Assembly: GCA_947302655.1 (NCBI GenBank)
Contig: CAMYVW010000001.1
Coordinates: 445,080-509,079 of the forward strand
Length of the DNA stretch: 64,000 nucleotides
DNA from: an uncultured Mycoplasmatota bacterium
GTDB taxonomy: Bacteria; Bacillota_I; Bacilli_A; RF39; UBA660
Direction of reading: 5' to 3'
Numbering within the stretch: position 1 is the stretch's first letter; the number at the start of each line of letters is the position of its first letter. Positions 28,333 to 36,477 of this stretch are shown piece by piece. The notes under the pieces are model-generated. The model was given only the letters and a program-made list of their open reading frames with translations, was not told the DNA's origin and ran no database searches. The translations under genes and the position numbers were made by a program.

Positions 28333-29607
28333 TTATTCTTTAAAAGTGAAAACATAATCTAAAATTTGGACATCGTCGCCTCTTTTAGCACCTGCTTCTT
28401 CTAATGCTTCCTCTACGCCCATTCCTTTTAGTTTTCGTCCAAATCTAATGACACCTTCATCTTCAGTAAATTTAGTCATTTTAAAGAGCTTTTCAATCTC
28501 ATCACCTTTAATAACCCAAACTCCATTATCATTTGTTATTGTATATGGTTTCTCATTTTTAAATTTATAGATAACATGGGATTCATAATCGTTTTCATCA
28601 TATATGTCATTTTGTTCTATTGAATCAAGTGTATCGGCTAATTTAGTTAATACATCATCAATACCTATATTATTTAATGCACTTATTTTAAATACTTCAA
28701 GTGATGGGTATTTTTCTTTAAAGCGTTTTAAATTATCATCAAAATTAGGTAAATCACATTTATTAGCAATAATAATTTCTTTCTTGTTTGCAAGTTTATC
28801 ACTATAATTTTTTAATTCATTACGAATAATTTCATAATCATTAATTGGATCTCTTTCTTCAAATCCACCCATATCTATTATATGAGCTATTATACGTGTA
28901 CGTGATGCATGCTTTAAAAAATTATGACCAAGTCCAGCACCTTTAGAAGCACCTTCAATTAATCCTGGTAAATCAGCAATTACAAATGTACGATGATCTT
29001 TTAATTTAACAACACCCAAGTTAGGACTTAAAGTTGTAAAATGATATTCTGCTATTTTTGGTTTTGAAGCTGAAATAACTGATAAAAATGTGCTTTTACC
29101 AACACTAGGAAGACCAACAAGACCAACATCAGCTAGAACTTTAAGTTCACATTTTATTATTCTTTCTTCACCAGGTTCACCATATTCGCTCATTTTTGGA
29201 GCTTTATCTTGCATTGTAACAAAAGCTTTGTTACCTCTTCCTCCACGTCCACCATGAGCTACAATAAATTCCTCATCATCATGTATTAAATCGGCAATTA
29301 TTAAGTTTGTATCCATGTCAATTAAAGTTGTACCAGCAGGAACTTTGATAATAATATCTTCAGCACTAGCGCCGTTTCTGTTACTACCTTTTCCATTGCT
29401 TCCTTTATCACCTTTTATAATCTTCTTATATCTTAAATCAATTAAAGTTTTTAGACTTTTATCAACCTTAAAAATGATATTAGCTCCTCTTCCTCCTGAA
29501 CCTCCATCAGGTCCACCCATAGGAATATATTTTTCACGGCGAAAAGAAGTACAGCCATCTCCACCTTTTCCTGCAATAACTTTAACAACTAGTTCATCAA
29601 CAAACAT
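28333..29607 (-). CDS. obg: GTPase Obg (CgtA)
   Basis: 424 residues from ATG 29607 (AAGGGTG seven bases upstream; the GTG at 29616 lies inside that site). Glycine-rich Obg fold (GKGGDGCTSFRREKYIPMGGPDG), then a GTPase domain with GLPSVGKST, DLPGLIEGA and NKCD, then the C-terminal OCT domain. Obg is a ribosome-associated GTPase linked to 50S assembly and stress. In B. subtilis it follows rpmA-spo0B; here trmB and an unknown gene fill the spo0B place. Confidence 0.97.
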   Translation of the reverse strand: MFVDELVVKVIAGKGGDGCTSFRREKYIPMGGPDGGSGGRGANIIFKVDKSLKTLIDLRYKKIIKGDKGSNGKGSNRNGASAEDIIIKVPAGTTLIDMDTNLIIADLIHDDEEFIVAHGGRGGRGNKAFVTMQDKAPKMSEYGEPGEERIIKCELKVLADVGLVGLPSVGKSTFLSVISASKPKIAEYHFTTLSPNLGVVKLKDHRTFVIADLPGLIEGASKGAGLGHNFLKHASRTRIIAHIIDMGGFEERDPINDYEIIRNELKNYSDKLANKKEIIIANKCDLPNFDDNLKRFKEKYPSLEVFKISALNNIGIDDVLTKLADTLDSIEQNDIYDENDYESHVIYKFKNEKPYTITNDNGVWVIKGDEIEKLFKMTKFTEDEGVIRFGRKLKGMGVEEALEEAGAKRGDDVQILDYVFTFKE

Positions 29608-29632
29608 GATAATCACCCTTATTCTTTATAAT

Positions 29633-29660
29633 ATAAAATTAGAGGTTAACTCTAATTTTT
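29633..29660 (-). terminator. Terminator after gene 29652-30227
   Basis: AAATTAGAG and CTCTAATTT arms with a TAAC loop and flanking A/T runs; it spans the stop codon of the minus-strand gene at 29652. Confidence 0.75.
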
Positions 29661-30227
29661 ACTTTTTTTAAATTGATAATCTTGATACCATGAATCAAAT
29701 ACAATATCAAAATAATTCATAACTGATAAAAGTTGATTAAAACTATTATCACCTAAAAAATGTTTAATTTCTTCAGGATTTTTATGAGAAACATCTCTCA
29801 AATAGTAACAATTCATAAGTCTTAAAGTATCAACTGTCTTTTTATTAAAAGAAAGATTAAAAATACTTATATCATAATTGTCTTCAGTAATAGAAGGATT
29901 ATAATCTATTTTATTATCCAAAGTATTATTAAAATAATGTCTAAGAACAGTAAAAATATTATTTAATCTCTTTTTTAGTGTAGGTTCAGAAATCTGAAAA
30001 AAATTAGTTAAATGCTCAGTTGATACATTAAAGTCTTCATTAACGTGTAAAACACATCTTAGTAAATAAGTTTCATCTATTGAAAGTGGAATTACATATG
30101 GACAAGCTGTATTTCTAAGAGACATCCTAAAATTATTACATTTACAGGCCATATTTCCATAATTTTCATATTTACCGATAATAGAGTTTAATTCTTCCTG
30201 AATTTCATAACTTGAAAAACCTTTCAT
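29652..30227 (-). CDS. Hypothetical protein with possible HTH and alpha-CTD-like ends
   Basis: 191 residues, unrecognised. Residues about 55-100 look like a helix-turn-helix (STEHLTNFFQISEPTLKKRLNNIF). The C-terminal stretch NLSFNKKTVDTLRLMNCYYLRDVSHKNPEEI has the shape of the helix-hairpin domain at the end of RNA polymerase alpha subunits (LS.RT.N.L.. then DL ... E). An N-terminal CKC...C group could bind metal. Possible DNA-binding regulator, but unproven. Located between trmB and obg, in the spo0B position, with no Spo0B similarity. Confidence 0.6.
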   Translation of the reverse strand: MKGFSSYEIQEELNSIIGKYENYGNMACKCNNFRMSLRNTACPYVIPLSIDETYLLRCVLHVNEDFNVSTEHLTNFFQISEPTLKKRLNNIFTVLRHYFNNTLDNKIDYNPSITEDNYDISIFNLSFNKKTVDTLRLMNCYYLRDVSHKNPEEIKHFLGDNSFNQLLSVMNYFDIVFDSWYQDYQFKKSKN

Positions 30228-30289
30228 TTATTAATCACCTCTTTTTTGTGATTAGATATAATAACATACGTTCTAGAAAAAATCAAAAA

Positions 30290-30928
30290 TTAGTTATCAA
30301 AATATGCATCTAAATAATATATCTGTCTATGTTCTTTAAAATATTGTTTTTCAAAATCAGTCATTATATTTTCAATTTTTCTCTCATCATTATGTAAATC
30401 TAAACTTACCTTATCAAAAATGTACCAATAATTACTCAAACTCTCTAAAGCAGAAGCAAACAAAATTTTATTATCTGTTTTCATAATAATATGTTTATTT
30501 TTACGAAAAACTCTATCATAAAGTCTTAAATAACTTTCATGAGTAAATCTTTTTTTCTCATCTTGTTTTTTTGGCCAAGGTTCAGAAAAAGTTAGATATA
30601 TTGTATCTATTTCTTTACCAAAAAAATCAGTTATTCTTGTTGCATCAGCACATATTAATTTTAAATTTTTAATATTTTGGTTAGCAAGTTTATTAACAGC
30701 AGTTGCTGTTTGTGAACTATCAAGTTCTAAACCAATATAATTTATGTTTGGATGAGCTTTAGCCATATCAATTATAAAGCTCCCTCTTCCCATACCAAGT
30801 TCCAGATTAATTGGATTATTATTTTTAAAAACTTCCTTCCAATTATTCTTATATTGAGAAGGATTTTTAACTAAATAATCACTATTTTCAAGAATATTAT
30901 TTGCATTTTTTACAACATTGTATCGCAT
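30290..30928 (-). CDS. trmB: tRNA (guanine-N7-)-methyltransferase
   Basis: 212 residues, class I SAM methyltransferase forming m7G46. SAM motif LELGMGRGSF, then IGLELDSS, and the family signature FSEPWPKKQDEKKRFTHESY. Length and motifs are as in B. subtilis TrmB. It sits between rpmA and an unknown gene. Confidence 0.95.
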   Translation of the reverse strand: MRYNVVKNANNILENSDYLVKNPSQYKNNWKEVFKNNNPINLELGMGRGSFIIDMAKAHPNINYIGLELDSSQTATAVNKLANQNIKNLKLICADATRITDFFGKEIDTIYLTFSEPWPKKQDEKKRFTHESYLRLYDRVFRKNKHIIMKTDNKILFASALESLSNYWYIFDKVSLDLHNDERKIENIMTDFEKQYFKEHRQIYYLDAYFDN

Positions 30929-30980
30929 AAAAACACCTCACATAAATCTTAACATAATTTAAATAAAAATAATAGAATAA

Positions 30981-31002
30981 AAAAATATCACCTAAGTGAT
31001 AT
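30981..31002 (-). terminator. Terminator of the rplU-prp-rpmA operon
   Basis: Minus-strand ATATCAC-TTAG-GTGATAT followed by TTTTTTT, five bases after the rpmA stop. Confidence 0.88.
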
Positions 31003-31006
31003 CTAA

Positions 31007-31291
31007 TTAAGCTTCATATACGCTAACTTTTTTCTTACTTTTTCCGCATCTTTCGAATTTTACAACTCCATTAATAAGTGCGAATAAAGTATGATCTTTA
31101 CCCATACCAACGTTTTTACCAGGATAAATTTTAGTTCCTCTTTGTCTATAAATAATAGAACCAGCATTTATTTGTTGTCCGTCAGAAACCTTAGCTCCTA
31201 AACGTCTACCTCTTGAATCACGACCGTTATGAGTAGATCCTTGCGCTTTAACGTGTGCAAATCTTTGTATATTTAAACTAATAAATAACAT
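31007..31291 (-). CDS. rpmA: Ribosomal protein bL27 with cleavable N-terminal extension
   Basis: 94 residues. The mature part starts at [15 protein letters not shown]; it is preceded by [11 protein letters not shown], the Firmicutes-type extension cut after Phe11 by Prp. L27's N-terminus reaches the peptidyl transferase centre. Directly follows prp (three bases), giving the standard rplU-prp-rpmA operon. Confidence 0.97.
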   Translation of the reverse strand: MLFISLNIQRFAHVKAQGSTHNGRDSRGRRLGAKVSDGQQINAGSIIYRQRGTKIYPGKNVGMGKDHTLFALINGVVKFERCGKSKKKVSVYEA

Positions 31292-31294
31292 TAC

Positions 31295-31594
31295 TCATTC
31301 TCCTTTACTAATATTTATATTTTTAGGATACTGTCTTTCTAATTCTTTAAGCATATCAATCATATTTTTAAGTACTTCAAGTACATTATTATCATTTGTA
31401 TTATTTTCAATTACAATTGTATTACCATCATCATTATATTTAACACTATTATTAAAATTATGAGCTAGATTAATACTTGTTTGTATAATACTTGATACAC
31501 TAGCACAAACAATATCTTCTCCATATTCGGCATAATTTGCATGCCCAGTTATTTTTAAATTTGTAAACTCATCATTATATTTTACTTTAATCAT
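31295..31594 (-). CDS. prp: Ribosomal-processing cysteine protease Prp
   Basis: 99 residues. The catalytic pair is visible in ITGHANYAEYGEDIVCASVSS (His18, Cys30). Prp (YsxB) removes the N-terminal extension of L27, which is present on the next gene. Its ATG overlaps the rplU stop by one base (TAATG). Confidence 0.95.
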   Translation of the reverse strand: MIKVKYNDEFTNLKITGHANYAEYGEDIVCASVSSIIQTSINLAHNFNNSVKYNDDGNTIVIENNTNDNNVLEVLKNMIDMLKELERQYPKNINISKGE

Positions 31595-31893
31595 TAAGCA
31601 GCAATCTTCTTAACAACTAATTTAGTATATGGTTGACGATGACCTTGAGTTTTACGATATTTCTTTTTAGGTCTAAATTTAAAAACAACAATTTTTTTAG
31701 CTTTACCTTGTTTTTCAACAGTACAAATAACTTTAGCTCCTTCAACATATGGAGTTCCAGCTTTACCATTAGCATATAAAACATCAGTAAAAGTTACTTC
31801 TGAACCAACTTCTTTATCTAGTTTTTCAACATATATAGTGTCGCCTTCAGATACATAATATTGTTTACCACCTGTAACAAATATAGCTTTCAT
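31594..31893 (-). CDS. rplU: Ribosomal protein bL21
   Basis: 99 residues with [38 protein letters not shown] and a C-terminal KLVVKKI, all L21 hallmarks. AAAGGAGGTATTGT precedes the ATG. It is preceded by a leader of about 100 nt with its own promoter inside the end of spoIVFB. Confidence 0.97.
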   Translation of the reverse strand: MKAIFVTGGKQYYVSEGDTIYVEKLDKEVGSEVTFTDVLYANGKAGTPYVEGAKVICTVEKQGKAKKIVVFKFRPKKKYRKTQGHRQPYTKLVVKKIAA

Positions 31894-31993
31894 ACAATAC
31901 CTCCTTTAATAATTTTGAGTCACGCCTTTAAGGTACATGGAAATGTTTAATAAACCTTTTTAGTGCGGTTTTTTAGGGAAAGCCCTTCAAACA
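31894..31993 (-). promoter_or_regulatory. L21 leader (ribosomal protein leader RNA)
   Basis: A 100-nt 5' leader of rplU. It can form AAGGT...ACCTT around an AT-rich loop, next to AAACCGCACT and GGCGTGAC, the general layout of Firmicutes L21 leaders thought to mediate autoregulation of the operon. The call is based on position and partial resemblance, not on a covariance match. Confidence 0.65.
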
Positions 31994-31999
31994 TGGATA

Positions 32000-32028
32000 A
32001 TTTTATCAAAAATAAGAACTATTGTCAA
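32000..32028 (-). promoter_or_regulatory. Promoter of rplU-prp-rpmA
   Basis: Consensus -35 TTGACA (32028-32023) and -10 TAAAAT (32005-32000) with 17 bp spacing. It overlaps the 3' end of spoIVFB and would start the L21 leader near 31993. Confidence 0.85.
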
Positions 32029-32755
32029 ACTTTTTAGCAAGTAGTGTACGCTCAGAAATATAAACTTTATTAAAGAAAAAACAATGGACTCCTTTCATTA
32101 ATAATTTTATATTTAAAGACCTATAATATTTCGTTTTTCTGAAATTAAAATTATAAAGCAATCGTTCAAGATAAAATTGGTTAATTACGAAAACAAAATC
32201 TTTAATTTCATAAAAAATATGAATAAAAACGAAGATAAAAAAAATCAAATTAAATCTTGAATATATTATTTGATAAGATAAAACAATTCCAAAACCCAAA
32301 ACACTTATTACTATACTTATAACTAAAGAATAAAAATAAGGAATTATTCTAGTTAAGAGTGCATTAAAAATCTTATATCCATCAAACGGAATTATAGGAA
32401 GTAAATTAATTAAAGCAAATGATCTATTGTAGTAACTTAAAATATCATTTTTGATAAAAAAGATATTTAAAGCTTCTAGTATAACTTGAAATAATAGACC
32501 ACCCGATGCAATAAAAAAATCTACATATGATGGACTATTAAGTAACTTTTTAAGTTTAATAATGCCACCATAAGGAAAAACATTTATAGAAATAATTTTA
32601 GTTTTAAATAAATAACAAAAGAAAATGTGTCCAAACTCATGGATAATAAAGACTGTTAATATACTAAATAATTCTTTTTTAAATCCAGAATAAAAAAATA
32701 ATAGTATAAAAACATAAGTAGAAATATTAATTTTTATTTTTCTTATATTCGTCAT
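32006..32755 (-). CDS. spoIVFB: SpoIVFB-like site-2 protease (M50 metallopeptidase)
   Basis: 249 residues, about six membrane segments. Zinc motif HEFGH is in FIIHEFGHIFF and the third ligand in NLLPIIPFDGYKI, the S2P signature. In B. subtilis SpoIVFB cleaves pro-sigma K inside the mother cell membrane. It follows the spoIVFA-like gene and overlaps it, and precedes rplU, as in B. subtilis. Substrate in this organism is unknown. Confidence 0.9.
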   Translation of the reverse strand: MTNIRKIKINISTYVFILLFFYSGFKKELFSILTVFIIHEFGHIFFCYLFKTKIISINVFPYGGIIKLKKLLNSPSYVDFFIASGGLLFQVILEALNIFFIKNDILSYYNRSFALINLLPIIPFDGYKIFNALLTRIIPYFYSLVISIVISVLGFGIVLSYQIIYSRFNLIFFIFVFIHIFYEIKDFVFVINQFYLERLLYNFNFRKTKYYRSLNIKLLMKGVHCFFFNKVYISERTLLAKKFDNSSYF

Positions 32756-33302
32756 ATGAATAAAACTTACTATCTTTTTCTATTAAAATATATATAAAAT
32801 TTCCATCAGCAGAACCAATTAAACTATTCTTTTCAACATAGTCATATAAACTTACACCAATATTATTTAGATTTCCATACCAAATATTATATCCATCAAT
32901 TCCCTGAATAATTACTGTATTATTAAAGTTTTCCTTAAATCCAGAATATACTACAACCCCACTTTCAAAAATACCAATTGGAAGATTATTAGATACTTGA
33001 AATTTTTCACCATCATAATATTTATGAACATCAGTATTATCAAGTTCATCATTAAATACATTAAGAGAATTGTTTTTACTGTCTTGATAAATAAATTCTT
33101 TACCAAAAACTTTCTTTGTTAAAGAATTAACTTTGATAAAATTAAAAGATTTATCAAAAATAGCTGTTTTAATGTTTTTTGTTAAATCAGGGTTAACTTT
33201 CTTAACAATTAGTAAAAAAAGAATTATAACAAAAGATAACAATATCATACTAAACGAATTATTAATTATTTTTTTTAAATTATAATTCTTTTTCTTGTTC
33301 AT
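32727..33302 (-). CDS. spoIVFA: SpoIVFA-like membrane protein with degenerate LytM domain
   Basis: 191 residues: one N-terminal membrane helix (about 17-33) and an M23/LytM-like C-terminal domain (about 105-185, GVVVYSGFKENFNNTVIIQG ... VEKNSLIGSADGN) without the metal-binding histidines. SpoIVFA tethers and regulates SpoIVFB. The gene overlaps spoIVFB by 29 bases and sits behind mreC, the expected location (min genes are absent here). Confidence 0.8.
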   Translation of the reverse strand: MNKKKNYNLKKIINNSFSMILLSFVIILFLLIVKKVNPDLTKNIKTAIFDKSFNFIKVNSLTKKVFGKEFIYQDSKNNSLNVFNDELDNTDVHKYYDGEKFQVSNNLPIGIFESGVVVYSGFKENFNNTVIIQGIDGYNIWYGNLNNIGVSLYDYVEKNSLIGSADGNFIYILIEKDSKFYSYDEYKKNKN

Positions 33303-33344
33303 ATTTTCACCAATAAATTATATAAAAAAAAGAATTAAATATTA

Positions 33345-33926
33345 CTATAAATCATCAATTATAACTCCCACATTATGTATTTTATACTTATTTACAGAAG
33401 GCTTAATATAAAGTTTATGCGATTTAATTTTATAAATATAACCTATTAAAATATTAGATAATGAATAATTATATTTTGATGTAAAAACAGCATCATTGAC
33501 ATTTATATCATCGCAATTGATTAAATCATCTATAACAAATCTATTATATTCAACACCAAGGGTACCATAACATCCATTAGTTTCTATTGCTATTTTCGTT
33601 TTATGAGAAAATATAGATCTTACAACTGAATAATGATCGTAAGTTTTCACTACCTGACCTACAAGACCTTCACTATTAATTACAAATGAGTTTTCCTTAA
33701 TATTATCGAGTTTTCCTTTATTTATTAAAAAAATATCTCTAATTAGTCCATTATAATTATCAACTACTTTTGCTGAAATTAGATTAGATTCATCAATATT
33801 ATCTTTTTTTTCGATAAAATTATTTCTATAGCTGTCATAATATATAGAAAAAATATTTTTTGATGACATTAAATATATTTGAATCACTAATATAAAAGCA
33901 AGTAAAAATATACATAGTTTTCTCAT
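33345..33926 (-). CDS. mreC: Rod shape-determining protein MreC (short)
   Basis: 193 residues, shorter than the typical 270-290. One N-terminal membrane helix, a short coil region, then beta domains with GLVGQVVKTYDHYSVVRSI and AIETNGCYGTLGVEYN, characteristic of MreC. It organises the lateral wall machinery. Next to spoIVFA-spoIVFB as in B. subtilis; no mreB or mreD is seen in the window, and pilB begins divergently upstream. Confidence 0.88.
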   Translation of the reverse strand: MRKLCIFLLAFILVIQIYLMSSKNIFSIYYDSYRNNFIEKKDNIDESNLISAKVVDNYNGLIRDIFLINKGKLDNIKENSFVINSEGLVGQVVKTYDHYSVVRSIFSHKTKIAIETNGCYGTLGVEYNRFVIDDLINCDDINVNDAVFTSKYNYSLSNILIGYIYKIKSHKLYIKPSVNKYKIHNVGVIIDDL

Positions 33927-33981
33927 TAAACCACCACTTTATTTATATTATTTGAAGAAAGAATAATAATTAAACATTTAC

Positions 33982-34011
33982 TTGAAAAAAATATGCAAAA
34001 TATAGTATAAT
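33982..34011 (+). promoter_or_regulatory. Promoter of pilB
   Basis: TTGAAA (33982-33987) and TATAAT (34006-34011) with 18 bp spacing, start near 34018, 30 bases before the ATG with GGTGAT as ribosome site. Confidence 0.75.
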
Positions 34012-34047
34012 AAACTGTAGAATATTATAGGGTTAGTCGGTGATACA

Positions 34048-35676
34048 ATGTTCAGAGAATTTGACTATGATAACAAACCAATCGTTGAAATTGTAAACGA
34101 AATTATTTCTGATGCCGTAAAACACGACGCATCCGATATTCACTTCGACCCTTACCCTGATAACTTACATGTAAGAATCCGTATTGACGGTGAACTAATA
34201 GATTATGCAATTGCTCCAGATTCTGTAAAAAAGAATCTTATTACTCGTGTAAAAATAATGGCTGGTATGAACATCACTGAAACCAGACTACCACAAGATG
34301 GTGCAATTAAACAAAACATCAACGGATATGATCTAGACCTCCGTGTTTCTTCGCTTCCAATAATTGATGGTGAAAAAGTCGTTATTCGTATCTTAGATTA
34401 TTCAATGAGTTCTGCCGGTCTAGAAAACTTAGGATTTAGTGAAGATAACTATAAAAAAATAGATAAAATTATTAGAAACCCACATGGTATTATTCTTATT
34501 GCCGGAGCTACTGGTTCTGGTAAATCAACAACCGTTTATGCAATGCTTCAAAAACTAAATACTCCAAATAGAAATGTTATAACTGTTGAGGACCCAGTTG
34601 AAATGAAAATTGAAGGTGTTAACCAGGTACAAACCATGAGTGAAATTGGATTAACCTTCTCTAATACATTACGTAGTATCTTACGTCAAGACCCCGATAT
34701 TATTATGATCGGTGAAATTCGTGATGACGAAACAGCAAGAATTGCCGTACGTGCATCTATAACTGGTCACTTAGTTTTATCTACTATCCATACCAATAAC
34801 TCTCTTAACACAATTGAACGTCTTACAGATATGGAAGTTGAAAGATACTTACTTGGTGCAGCCTTAACAGGTATTGTATCCCAGAGATTATGTAAGAGAT
34901 TATGCCCACATTGTCGAAAACTAAGAAATGCAACTGACTATGAAAAAATAATATTCCATGAAGTATTAAAACAAGATATTGAACAAATATATGAACCAGT
35001 AGGATGTCCTGAATGTATTCAAGGTTATAAAGGACGTATTGCTATTCATGAAGTTCTAATTATAGATCAGGAAATAAGAGATGCTATAATTGATAATGTT
35101 ACAAAAGATGAATTAAGACATTTAGTATATAATAGACCTGAGCTTTCTGCTAGTACACTTTTAAAAGACGGACTACAAAAAGTATTAAGTGGTTACACTA
35201 CTTTCGAGGAAATCCTACGTATAATTGATATTGATGAAGACTTAGGTGATGAAGACGAAAATATTAAAACTGTTTTAACAGGTCACAAAAAACCTAGCAC
35301 AAGTCATTCAAATTTAAAAACTGCATCAAATGTTGTTCAGGAAGCAACAATAGTTTCACCTAACCCTACTATAAATAACGTTCCTAATCAGCAAATACCT
35401 GTACAACCAAAAATAAATATTCAACCAGCAAATACAGTTAATAATCAAAATCAAAAACCTGCAATGCAAATTAACCCAAATCAAATAAATAATCAAGTTG
35501 TAGCACCTAAACCAGTTATAAACCAACAACCAGTTAAACAGCAAAGTGCTATAAATAATGTGGGTGTTAAAAAAGATGAAGTTGTTGCTCCAAGAATAAA
35601 TGATATGAAAAATCAAGCATTAAATAATATACAAAATGCTAACCCAACTCAAACAGTATTTGTAGATTCATTATAA
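34048..35676 (+). CDS. Type II/IV secretion (pilus assembly) ATPase with long Asn/Gln/Pro-rich tail
   Basis: 542 residues. The core (1-410) is a GspE/PilB-type hexameric ATPase: Walker A GATGSGKST (153-161), Asp box ITVEDPVE, Walker B DPDIIMIGEIRD (215-226), His box, and a four-Cys zinc site (C286, C289, C320, C323). It lacks the N-terminal MshEN domain. Residues 412-542 form a disordered tail rich in Asn, Gln and Pro, absent from usual PilB. The first half uses many C-ending codons, unlike neighbours. It powers pilus or competence pseudopilus assembly with the prepilin peptidase and PilC encoded next. Confidence 0.92.
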   Translation: MFREFDYDNKPIVEIVNEIISDAVKHDASDIHFDPYPDNLHVRIRIDGELIDYAIAPDSVKKNLITRVKIMAGMNITETRLPQDGAIKQNINGYDLDLRVSSLPIIDGEKVVIRILDYSMSSAGLENLGFSEDNYKKIDKIIRNPHGIILIAGATGSGKSTTVYAMLQKLNTPNRNVITVEDPVEMKIEGVNQVQTMSEIGLTFSNTLRSILRQDPDIIMIGEIRDDETARIAVRASITGHLVLSTIHTNNSLNTIERLTDMEVERYLLGAALTGIVSQRLCKRLCPHCRKLRNATDYEKIIFHEVLKQDIEQIYEPVGCPECIQGYKGRIAIHEVLIIDQEIRDAIIDNVTKDELRHLVYNRPELSASTLLKDGLQKVLSGYTTFEEILRIIDIDEDLGDEDENIKTVLTGHKKPSTSHSNLKTASNVVQEATIVSPNPTINNVPNQQIPVQPKINIQPANTVNNQNQKPAMQINPNQINNQVVAPKPVINQQPVKQQSAINNVGVKKDEVVAPRINDMKNQALNNIQNANPTQTVFVDSL

Positions 35677-35681
35677 AATTA

Positions 35682-35707
35682 AAAAAGAGCTTTAAAAAAG
35701 CTCTTTT
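35682..35707. terminator. Bidirectional terminator between pilB and prepilin peptidase gene
   Basis: AAAAGAGCTTT and AAAGCTCTTTT arms with A/T flanks between two convergent genes. Confidence 0.85.
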
Positions 35708-36465
35708 TAAAATTGAAATAAACTAGTTATAAATGAAGAACACTGCTCCATAAATATAAATACAAAAACAAGAGATGATATCAAAAATGGACCATATGGA
35801 ACAATACCTTCTTTATTTTTAAAAGAAACGATAACAGCATAAGGAAGGGCTATAAAAGCAGATAAAACAAAAGATGCAAGTCCAAGTTTAATTCCAAGAG
35901 TAACGCCTATTAATATCGATAATTTAATGTCCCCTCCACCAAGGGATTCTTTCTTAAATGCTTTGTCACCAAATAACTTAATTAAGATAAATAAAATAAA
36001 CATTAAAGTACCTGATGCAACAGCAAAAATAAATGCTTTAGATCCAAAATATATAAACTTTAAAGTTAGAATTATAAATATGGAAATAAATAATGGCTCA
36101 TCATTTATAATATAGTATTTAAAGTCACTAATAAAAATAATAATCATTAAAGAAAAAAGGATAATTAAAACATAAAACGAATAACTAAATCCATATAAAT
36201 AATATGCTAAAGAAAAACATGCTGCAGTTACAATTTCAGTTAGTGGAGCTAAAATTGATATCTTAGAACCACATTTTCTACACTTCCCTTTTAAAAATAT
36301 ATAAGAGAAAATTGGAATTAATTCATACCAAGACAAAATATGCTTACAATTATCACAATGAGATCTTGATAACATCAACGACTCTTCTTTAGGCATTCTA
36401 GTTGCTACAACCAAGTAAAAGGAACCAAAAACAGTTCCTAATATAACAAGTAAAACATAAATCAT
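35707..36465 (-). CDS. Prepilin peptidase / N-methyltransferase (PilD/ComC)
   Basis: 252 residues, about seven membrane segments. The four-Cys zinc loop is HCDNCKHILSW with KCRKCGSK. A24 catalytic aspartates lie in FISDFKYY and GGGDIKL. It cleaves and methylates type IV prepilin leaders. Convergent with pilB and 12 bases after pilC. A local target may be the small single-pass protein at 23521, which is speculative. Confidence 0.95.
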   Translation of the reverse strand: MIYVLLVILGTVFGSFYLVVATRMPKEESLMLSRSHCDNCKHILSWYELIPIFSYIFLKGKCRKCGSKISILAPLTEIVTAACFSLAYYLYGFSYSFYVLIILFSLMIIIFISDFKYYIINDEPLFISIFIILTLKFIYFGSKAFIFAVASGTLMFILFILIKLFGDKAFKKESLGGGDIKLSILIGVTLGIKLGLASFVLSAFIALPYAVIVSFKNKEGIVPYGPFLISSLVFVFIFMEQCSSFITSLFQF

Positions 36466-36477
36466 ATTAAAACCACC

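Noticed and set aside
29652..30227. Spo0B, expected between rpmA and obg
   Set aside because: No histidine phosphotransfer helix or Spo0B-like pattern; the protein looks HTH-like instead.
34048..35676. Horizontal gene transfer of pilB from its codon use
   Set aside because: The C-rich codons are seen only by eye and cover half the gene; strong expression could explain them.
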